A stretch of 64,000 nucleotides of DNA from JAVEDQ01 sp963783105 (GTDB taxonomy: Bacteria; Actinomycetota; Actinomycetes; Frankiales; Frankiaceae): assembly GCA_963783105.1 (NCBI GenBank), contig CAWAMI010000002.1:248001-312000 (forward strand), in the 5' to 3' direction. Position 1 is the stretch's first letter, and every line of letters begins with the position of its first letter. The translations under genes and the position numbers were made by a program. The notes under the pieces are model-generated. The model did not search any database, was not told the DNA's origin, and saw only the letters and a list, made by a program, of their open reading frames with translations. This document shows, piece by piece, positions 58,143-64,000 of this stretch.

Positions 58143-58841
58143 ATGGCCCGCGTCCGCGCCCGCGAGCTGGTGCCCGGTCTTCCGTGGAGACGGCACTGGC
58201 CGCTGCTGCTGCCCTCGGTGGGGCGGCGGCTGAAGTGGCGGTTGGCGCGGGGGCCGGTGTCGTTCACGCTGCAGTCCCTGGCGATGACGCCGAGCCTCAC
58301 CGGCCGCCATCGCTCGGTGCACGTCACGGCGACCGAGGTCGACTTCAACGGCTTCTGGCTCGAACACGTGCAGGTGCGGGCCCGCGACGTCCGCCTGCGC
58401 CCGAACTCGCTCAGTGCGGGCAGGGTGAAGCTGGAGGTCACGCTGAACCAGGACGGTCTCGACGGACTGCTCGAGAACGGCTTGCCCTACGCGAAGCTGC
58501 ACCTCGACGGCGAGGTCGGTCGCGCCGAGCTGCAGGGCCGCCCCGGCTGGGGCTCGGTGGAGCTGCAACCGCAGGTGGACGCCGACGGCCTCGTCCTGCT
58601 GCCGACCGCCGTCTGCACCCCGCAGGGCTCCCGGTGGTCGGCGCCGTCCCGCCTGCTCCCCCGGCTGCGGATCAGCTCGGAGGTGTTGCTCCCCGGCGGC
58701 CGGCTGACCGACGCGATGGTGCACGACGACCGCCTGCACCTGAGCGCCGAGCTGGACGACCTCCAGCTGCCGCTGTTCCCCCGCGACGAACAGGAGCCTT
58801 CGGTCGTGGATGTCACCGACAAGGCCGCGGCGGGCGCGTAG
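58143..58841 (+). CDS. LmeA-like DUF2993 lipid-binding protein
   Basis: 232 aa from ATG 58143. DUF2993 features: HVTATEVDFNGFWLEHVQVR, LRPNSLSAGRVKLEVTLNQD, GLDGLLENGLPYAKLHLDG and RLHLSAELDDLQLPLFPRDE. Unlike the homolog at 16.9 kb it shows no clear N-terminal membrane anchor, so it may be cytoplasmic or peripheral. It is convergent with the MMPL exporter; both belong to families linked to envelope lipids. Confidence 0.78.
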   Translation: MARVRARELVPGLPWRRHWPLLLPSVGRRLKWRLARGPVSFTLQSLAMTPSLTGRHRSVHVTATEVDFNGFWLEHVQVRARDVRLRPNSLSAGRVKLEVTLNQDGLDGLLENGLPYAKLHLDGEVGRAELQGRPGWGSVELQPQVDADGLVLLPTAVCTPQGSRWSAPSRLLPRLRISSEVLLPGGRLTDAMVHDDRLHLSAELDDLQLPLFPRDEQEPSVVDVTDKAAAGA

Positions 58842-58859
58842 TCCCGACCCGGGCCCCGA

Positions 58860-61073
58860 TCAGGAGCCGGTGGGCTCCAGCTCGCGCTCGCGCTGGCCCT
58901 CCGGGGGTTCCGGTGGATCGGCGGCGTCGGTGGACTCGCCGCCCTCGACGTGCAGCCGCGGGAGCGCCTTGTCCATCCAACCCGGCAGCCACCAGTTGGC
59001 CTTGCCGATCAGGTGCATGACGGCCGGGACCAGGATGGTCCGGACGATCAGGGCGTCCAGGAGCACGGCGCCGGCGAGGCCGATGCCGAACTCCTTGATG
59101 ATCCGCTGCCCGCCGAGCACGAAGCTCGCGAACACCAGCACCATGATCGCCGCGGCTGCCGTGATCACCTGCCCGGTTTCCGCCTGCCCGAGGGTGACGG
59201 CCTCGCGGTTGTTCTTGCGCTTCAGCCACTCCTCGTGGATGCGCGAGACGAGGAAGACCTCGTAGTCCATCGAGAGCCCGAACAGGATGGCGAACATCAT
59301 CACCGGCAGGAAGGCCTCGATCGGGCCGGTCTTGCCGATGCCCACCAGACCGCCCAGCCAGCCCCACTGGAACACGGCGACGACGACGCCGAACGCGGCG
59401 CCGGCGGCGAGCAGGTTCATGACCGAGGCCGTCAGCGGGACGAGCACACTGCGGAACACGGCGGCGAGGAGCAGGAACGCGAGCAGCACCACGACGCCGA
59501 TGAACAGCGGCAGCTTGCCGGCGAGCACGGTCGAGAAGTCCTCGAAGATGGCGGTGACGCCACCGACGTGCACCTCGACGCCGGTGTTCGCGGTCACCTG
59601 CGGCACCACCGAGCCGCGGACGGTCTTCAACAGCTTGCTGGTCGCCGCATCCTGCGGGCTCGTGGTCGGGATGAGCTGCATGATCGCCGCCTTGCCGTTC
59701 GGGCTCGGCTGCGGCGGGCTGACGAAGGCGACGCCGGGGGTGCTCGCGAGGCTCTGCTGGAGCCGGCCGAGCGTGGCCAGGTCGCCCGGCCCGGAGGTCT
59801 CGGCGACGACGAGGAAGGGCCCGTTGAAGCCCGGGCCGAAGCCCTCGGCGAGCAGATCGTAGGCGGCGCGGGTGGTGCTGCCCGCGGGGTCGTTGCCCTG
59901 GTCCGAGGACCCGAGTCGCATCGACAGGAACGGCGCTGCGAGCGCCAGCATGAGCGCACCGGACAGCACCGCCAGAAGCAGGGGGCGGCGCTGCACGAAG
60001 CGACCCCACCGCGTCCAGCCGGGCGAGAGTTCCGCGCCGCTGACGGGGCCGCTCGCCGCCATCTGCCGACGGGCACGCCGGGACAGCACCTTGACCCCGT
60101 AGAACCCGAGCAGGGCGGGCAGGAGCGTGAGCGCGGCGAACATCGTGAAGGCGACGACGAGTGCGGCGGAGACCGCGACGCCGTAGAGGAAGCTGACCCC
60201 GAGCGCGAACATGCCGAGCAGCGCGATGCAGACGATGGTCCCGGCGAACAGAACCGCCCGGCCGGCGGTGTCGACGGCGTTGACCACCGACTCCTCGATG
60301 CCCATCCCCTGGCGGAGGTTGCTGCGGTGCCGGGTGACGATGAACAGCGCGTAGTCCACCCCGACGCCGAGCCCGATGAGCGCGGCCAGCGTCGGCCCGA
60401 ACGTGGCGATGGACAGCGCGTGCGTGAGCAGCCCGATCGCCGAGATGCCCGCGCCGAGGGCGACGACCGCGGTGAGCAGCGGCAAGGTCATCGCCAGCAG
60501 CGATCCGAACGCGATGAACAGGACGATCGCGGCGCCGAGGATGCCGATGGCCTCGCTGGCGCTCGTCTCCGGCTGGGCGGCGAAGACCTGACCGCCCGCC
60601 TCCACCTGCAGCTGCGGGGTGTCGGCCGCCTCGAGCGCGTCCACGACGGGCGTGACCTGGTCCGGGGGCACCTGGCCCTCGGAGGAGTCGAACGTGACCG
60701 TGGCGTAGCCGATCGTGGCGTCCGGTGTCAGCTGCCGTGCGCCCTGCGGCGAGGTGTAGCCCTCGACCGACACGATGTGCGGGAGCTTCGAGACGCGGTC
60801 GAACAGGGCCTGGACCTGCGCCGCCTGCTCGGGATCGCGGAGGGTGCCGGTCTTCGCGTGGACGACGATCTGGCCCGACTGGCCGCTGGCCGCGGGGAAG
60901 TCGCGCTGCAGGATGTCGAGCGCCCGCTTCGACTCGGTGTCGGGCAGCTTGAAGTCGTCCTGGAAGGCGGCCCCGACGGCCCCGTTCACGACCCCGAGGC
61001 CGATCAGGAGAGCGAGCCAGAGTCCGAGCACCATCCGGCGATGCCGGAACGCCCAGCGGGCGAGGGAGGTCAT
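58860..61073 (-). CDS. MMPL-family RND transporter
   Basis: 737 aa from ATG 61073. Two MMPL repeats with the proton-relay segments LIGLGVGVDYALFIVTRHRS and ILFGLSMDYEVFLVSRIHEE, large extracytoplasmic loops and about 11-12 helices. The C-terminal cytoplasmic tail is short and acidic. Relatives export lipids or drugs. It is divergent from a TetR gene, with an inverted repeat between them. Confidence 0.9.
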   Translation of the reverse strand: MTSLARWAFRHRRMVLGLWLALLIGLGVVNGAVGAAFQDDFKLPDTESKRALDILQRDFPAASGQSGQIVVHAKTGTLRDPEQAAQVQALFDRVSKLPHIVSVEGYTSPQGARQLTPDATIGYATVTFDSSEGQVPPDQVTPVVDALEAADTPQLQVEAGGQVFAAQPETSASEAIGILGAAIVLFIAFGSLLAMTLPLLTAVVALGAGISAIGLLTHALSIATFGPTLAALIGLGVGVDYALFIVTRHRSNLRQGMGIEESVVNAVDTAGRAVLFAGTIVCIALLGMFALGVSFLYGVAVSAALVVAFTMFAALTLLPALLGFYGVKVLSRRARRQMAASGPVSGAELSPGWTRWGRFVQRRPLLLAVLSGALMLALAAPFLSMRLGSSDQGNDPAGSTTRAAYDLLAEGFGPGFNGPFLVVAETSGPGDLATLGRLQQSLASTPGVAFVSPPQPSPNGKAAIMQLIPTTSPQDAATSKLLKTVRGSVVPQVTANTGVEVHVGGVTAIFEDFSTVLAGKLPLFIGVVVLLAFLLLAAVFRSVLVPLTASVMNLLAAGAAFGVVVAVFQWGWLGGLVGIGKTGPIEAFLPVMMFAILFGLSMDYEVFLVSRIHEEWLKRKNNREAVTLGQAETGQVITAAAAIMVLVFASFVLGGQRIIKEFGIGLAGAVLLDALIVRTILVPAVMHLIGKANWWLPGWMDKALPRLHVEGGESTDAADPPEPPEGQRERELEPTGS

Positions 61074-61109
61074 GGAGGGGTCCTTCGTCGGGGGCGGGCG
61101 ACAGTCGCG

Positions 61110-61147
61110 ATCCTAGCTTCAGATTGTGAAGGTCTACAGATTCTGAA
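61110..61147. promoter_or_regulatory. operator/promoter region between MMPL and TetR
   Basis: TTCAGA (61118-61123) and TCTGAA (61142-61147) form an 18-bp-spaced inverted repeat that includes two direct CAGATT copies. On the minus strand TAGGAT (61110-61115) fits a -10 box for the MMPL gene. The patch is notably AT-rich. Confidence 0.5.
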
Positions 61148-61158
61148 AGGATCGTCAC

Positions 61159-61827
61159 GTGTCCATCGCCTACCCCACGAGCGGACTGAGGGAGCGCAAG
61201 CGCCTCGCCACGCGTCGCGCGTTGCAGGAGTCGGCGCTCCGCCTCGTCGCCGAGTACGGGCTCGAGGCCGTGACGGTGGAGGACATCAGCAGCAGCGTCG
61301 ACGTCTCCTCGCGAACCTTCTTCAACTACTTCCCGACGAAGGAGGACGCGCTCGCCGGGGATCAGCAGTGGTTGCCGCCGGAGGACGAGGCGCGGCGCAT
61401 CCTGCTCGACGAGCGAGGCCCCGACCTGGCCGAGGACCTGCACCGGCTGCTCCGGGCGGCGGTGCCGCTGCTCGCCGCCCGGCGAACCGAGATGCGCATC
61501 CGCCGCGACGTCTTCGAGCGCCACCCCGGACTGCTCCGCGTGGCCGTCTCGGCCTTCCTCGCCGAGGAGAAGGCCCTGGAGAACCTGATCGCCGAGCGAA
61601 CCGGCGGGGCCACGCCGCTGGCGCGCCTGCTGGCGATGACGACGACCGCAGTGTTGCGGACCGCCATCGAGCAGTGGCTGGACGGGCAGCCGGAATGCGA
61701 GGGCGGGCCGTTCTCGGAGTCGCTGTCGCATTCGCCGCCCGAGTCCGTGCTGGCGGACCGGATCGACGTCTGCATCGCCTCGCTCCGCGACGTGTTCGGA
61801 ACCGGGACGTCGGTCGCGCAGTACTGA
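61159..61827 (+). CDS. TetR-family regulator
   Basis: 222 aa from GTG 61159, with AAAGGA upstream. The HTH is VTVEDISSSVDVSSRTFFNYF, followed by PTKEDAL, the common TetR pattern. The ligand domain is unassigned. It should repress the divergent MMPL exporter via the TTCAGA/TCTGAA site. Confidence 0.87.
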   Translation: MSIAYPTSGLRERKRLATRRALQESALRLVAEYGLEAVTVEDISSSVDVSSRTFFNYFPTKEDALAGDQQWLPPEDEARRILLDERGPDLAEDLHRLLRAAVPLLAARRTEMRIRRDVFERHPGLLRVAVSAFLAEEKALENLIAERTGGATPLARLLAMTTTAVLRTAIEQWLDGQPECEGGPFSESLSHSPPESVLADRIDVCIASLRDVFGTGTSVAQY

Positions 61828-61860
61828 CAGCCGTCGGGGGCGGCCTGCGATGCTGCCCCG

Positions 61861-62256
61861 ATGGAGATCCTGAGCAGCCGGATCCTGCTCCGCCCCCGCG
61901 ACCCGGAGGCCAGCCGGACGTTCTACCGCGACGTCCTCGGGCTCGCGATCTACCGCGAGTTCGGGCCGCCCGACCATCCGGGGACCGTGTTCTTCCTCGG
62001 CGGCGGGTTTCTCGAGGTCAGCGGCGCGGGTTCGGCTGACCAGCCGGCCGACGGGTCCGTACGCCTCTGGCTCCAGGTGCGCGACGTGGCGGCCGCGCAG
62101 CGGGACCTCGAACAGGCGGGCGTGCCCATCGTCCGGGAGGCACGCACCGAGTTCTGGGGGCTGATCGAGATGTGGATCGCCGACCCGGACGGGGTGCCGA
62201 TCGTGCTGGTCGAGATCCCGGCCGAGCATCCGCTGCGGCGGGATCAGCGGCCTTAA
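61861..62256 (+). CDS. VOC (glyoxalase/bleomycin-resistance-like) protein
   Basis: 131 aa. Two beta-alpha-beta-beta-beta modules: SRILLRPRDPEASRTFYRDV near the start and LWLQVRDVAAAQRDLEQAGV in the second half, ending IADPDGVPIVLVEIP. Members bind a metal or sequester drugs. The metal ligands are not all obvious, so the activity is open. It follows the TetR gene by 33 bp on the same strand. Confidence 0.82.
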   Translation: MEILSSRILLRPRDPEASRTFYRDVLGLAIYREFGPPDHPGTVFFLGGGFLEVSGAGSADQPADGSVRLWLQVRDVAAAQRDLEQAGVPIVREARTEFWGLIEMWIADPDGVPIVLVEIPAEHPLRRDQRP

Positions 62257-62283
62257 GCCCGCGCGGACCCGATCGCGGTCACC

Positions 62284-62488
62284 GCGGACCCGATCGCGGT
62301 CAGCGCGGAAATCCGCCCCCAGTCCACGGCAACCGCGAACGGCCCGCCCAGCGCTCCCCGCCCCCGGCCACCGCTCGCGGTCCGCGCGGACCCGATCGCG
62401 GTCACCGCGGAAATCCACCCCCCAGCCCACGGCAACCGCGAACAGCCCGACCCAGCCCTCCCCGCCCCCGGCACCGATCGCGGTCCGC
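62284..62488. repeat. tandem duplication of about 102 bp
   Basis: 62284-62385 and 62386-62488 align over their whole length with a few substitutions and small indels; both begin GCGGACCCGATCGCGGTCA and contain CACGGCAACCGCGAAC. A partial extra copy of the first 20 bp precedes copy 1. No reading frame with proper codon bias is present. The following 195 bp (62489-62683) is AT-richer and probably holds the promoter of the PP2C gene. Confidence 0.75.
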
Positions 62489-62683
62489 GCGCGAGCTGTC
62501 AGCTCGCCCGTAGGAAACCGCAAGCTTTCCCCCAGCGATCTCACAGGTATTTCCCAACCTGAGGGCGCACTGTCAGACTGACCGCAGGACGAGATGTGAC
62601 CGGTATCGCTTCAGAGCGCGACTTCCGCGCCGAGCCGCCGATAGCGAGAGCAGCGAGTCCCGGGCTCGCGTGAAGGAGGCAGC

Positions 62684-64000
62684 ATGTCGTCCCCGACCCA
62701 GTTCGCGACGTGCCCGGCCAGCATCCAGACCATCGCCGGCCTGGCCGTCGGCGCCGCCCGGCTCGACGAGCGGGGTGAGGACCGGCTGCTCGTCGACCCC
62801 GAGATCGGGCTCTTCGGTGTCTTCGACGGCGTCGGCGGGCACGTGGACGGCGCCGCGGCCGCCGAGCTCGCGGCCAGCACGGTCGCGAGCCAGGTCCGGG
62901 AGAACCTCCCCTTCTGCCGCAACCTGCGTCAGGCGTCCGCCATGCTGCAGGCCGCGCTGCACGCCGCCGACGCCGCGATCGAGCACCACAACGCCTCCCG
63001 CGGGGTCGGCTTCGGCGCCTCCGGCGCGACGACGGCCACCGTCGCCCTGCTCTGGACCGGCACCTCGTCGCTGCCGGGCGACCGGCACGCCGTGATCGCG
63101 CACGTCGGCGACACACGGGCGCAGCTGCTCTCCGCCGACGGCTTCGACACGATCACCCTCGACCACGCGGCGCTGAACGACCCGGACCCCGTCGTCGCCA
63201 AGGCCCGGCAGGCCCGCCTCGACGACGCCACCTCGCTGTCCGAGCTGACCGACCCGCTCGACCGGGCGGCCTTCACGCACCGGCACATGCTGTCGAACGC
63301 GCTGACGGGCACCGGCGAGCTGGACGTCCGGAGCTACGTCGCCCCGCTCCGTCCCGGGGACCGGCTCCTGCTCGACAGCGATGGGCTGCACGACAACCTC
63401 ACCTCGATCGAGCTGTCGTCCCTGCTCGGCGCCGCCACCCCGCAGCTCGCGGCCGACCTGCTCGCCGCCGCGGCGGAGGAGCGCAGCCGCGAGCCGCACG
63501 AGCAGTCCGCCCGGGCGAAGCCGGACGACATCAGCGTGCTGGTCGTCGAGCCACACGAGCTCCGCCGCAGGCCGACACCGCACCTCGGCACCGACGAGCA
63601 GCCGTCCGCGCGGCAAGCCGACCCGGGCGCGGTCCTTCCGACGGGCGGCGAGCTCGGGGCCGGAGCCACCTGGCTCTCCCCGGGCCGGGACGCGCGGCTG
63701 CCACTGGCGGACGGGACGCGCTACCTCATCTGCGCGGCCGACCTGCAGATCGTGGTGGTCTCGCAGCACGGCGCCTGGTGGGCGGTGCAGGGCGAACTGC
63801 CGGACGACGTCCGCGTCGAGCCGGGTTGCTGGCGTCTCGAGCCGGAGGTCCCGCTGACCCTCGGGCGGGAGGCCCCGGGCAACTTCCGTTACCCGCCGTC
63901 CCCGATGGTCAGCCGTCGGCACGTGGCGCTGACGCTGGCCGACGGCGGTGGCGTGCTGATGGTCGAGGACCTGAATTCGACGAACGGCACGGAGATCCTC
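62684..64000 (+). CDS. PP2C-family protein phosphatase with FHA domain (3' end outside window)
   Basis: ATG 62684 has GGAGG about 7 nt upstream, and 439 codons are open to the window edge. The N-terminal PP2C domain (about 10-285) has FGVFDGVGGHVDGA, AHVGDTRAQLLSADG, LLLDSDGLHDNLTSIE and PDDISVLVVEP, which supply the metal-binding Asp residues. A linker leads to an FHA domain (about 375-439): LTLGREAPGNF, PMVSRRHVAL and DLNSTNGTEI. It dephosphorylates Ser/Thr phosphoproteins, and the FHA domain would recruit phosphothreonine targets. Confidence 0.88.
   Translation, partial: MSSPTQFATCPASIQTIAGLAVGAARLDERGEDRLLVDPEIGLFGVFDGVGGHVDGAAAAELAASTVASQVRENLPFCRNLRQASAMLQAALHAADAAIEHHNASRGVGFGASGATTATVALLWTGTSSLPGDRHAVIAHVGDTRAQLLSADGFDTITLDHAALNDPDPVVAKARQARLDDATSLSELTDPLDRAAFTHRHMLSNALTGTGELDVRSYVAPLRPGDRLLLDSDGLHDNLTSIELSSLLGAATPQLAADLLAAAAEERSREPHEQSARAKPDDISVLVVEPHELRRRPTPHLGTDEQPSARQADPGAVLPTGGELGAGATWLSPGRDARLPLADGTRYLICAADLQIVVVSQHGAWWAVQGELPDDVRVEPGCWRLEPEVPLTLGREAPGNFRYPPSPMVSRRHVALTLADGGGVLMVEDLNSTNGTEIL

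Overview
The window is very GC-rich DNA with near-total G/C at third codon positions. It carries both ends of mycothiol biosynthesis (mshA, mshD) and other actinobacterial families: an HbhA-like protein, a Rv1747-type FHA/ABC transporter, LmeA-like proteins, MMPL exporters and a GlnR-type regulator. The order aminotransferase - nitrobindin - DUF1416 - CysA - thioredoxin - LmeA-like - GlnR-like - mshD resembles, from memory, the Rv0812-Rv0819 block of Mycobacterium tuberculosis. An RsiG-type anti-sigma factor points to a sporulating or differentiating actinobacterium. A member of Pseudonocardiales is my best guess; this is inference from gene content only.

Layout. 1-4.1 kb: YbjN-like fragment, mshA, a methyltransferase behind a possible leaderless micro-ORF, a small hypothetical gene and an alpha/beta hydrolase without an obvious catalytic His. 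4.2-8.6 kb: hbhA-like gene, its HTH neighbour, rsiG and a divergent DUF4388 gene broken by one missing base in an 18-bp repeat. 8.6-21.6 kb: folate-binding YgfZ-like protein, aminotransferase, an intergenic candidate structured RNA (about 10.77-10.98 kb), nitrobindin, an EAL-DICT protein, sulfur genes (DsrE, a truncated cysteine dioxygenase, rhodanese, and a CysA-type operon headed by a Cys-rich leader peptide), a four-gene overlapping chain (hydrolase, MoaD/ThiS-like, membrane protein, LmeA-like), a GlnR-like regulator and mshD. 21.6-40.8 kb: metallo-hydrolase, an unusual P450, a 2-hydroxyacid dehydrogenase, three exporter/TetR pairs with visible palindromic operators, an M23 hydrolase and the FHA-ABC transporter. 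40.9-43.8 kb: phosphatase, pgi, glutathione peroxidase.

43.8-52.8 kb is the most interesting part. A large SARP/BTAD-AAA-TPR regulator (47.9-51.1 kb) lies between two divergent intergenic regions. Each has the same operator layout on both strands: a heptamer CGGAAGG repeated directly with a 4-bp spacer, then 9 bp, then a -10-like hexamer NANNNT. The four promoters would drive (i) OsmC-like protein, flavin monooxygenase and FAD hydroxylase, (ii) a PIG-L deacetylase and perhaps the regulator, (iii) AzlC-AzlD and (iv) a zinc-ribbon protein. I read this as one SARP-controlled regulon. 52.7-64 kb: a broken DUF222/HNH gene, an acyl-CoA dehydrogenase/aminoglycoside-phosphotransferase-like pair, an L,D-transpeptidase, a secreted Cys/Thr-rich protein, a second LmeA-like protein, an MMPL exporter with TetR, a VOC protein and a PP2C-FHA phosphatase cut by the window end.

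Several otherwise good genes (DUF4388, SRPBCC, flavin monooxygenase, OsmC, AzlC, DUF222) contain single-base frame breaks, mostly in G/C runs. Assembly indels and real decay cannot be separated from the sequence alone.
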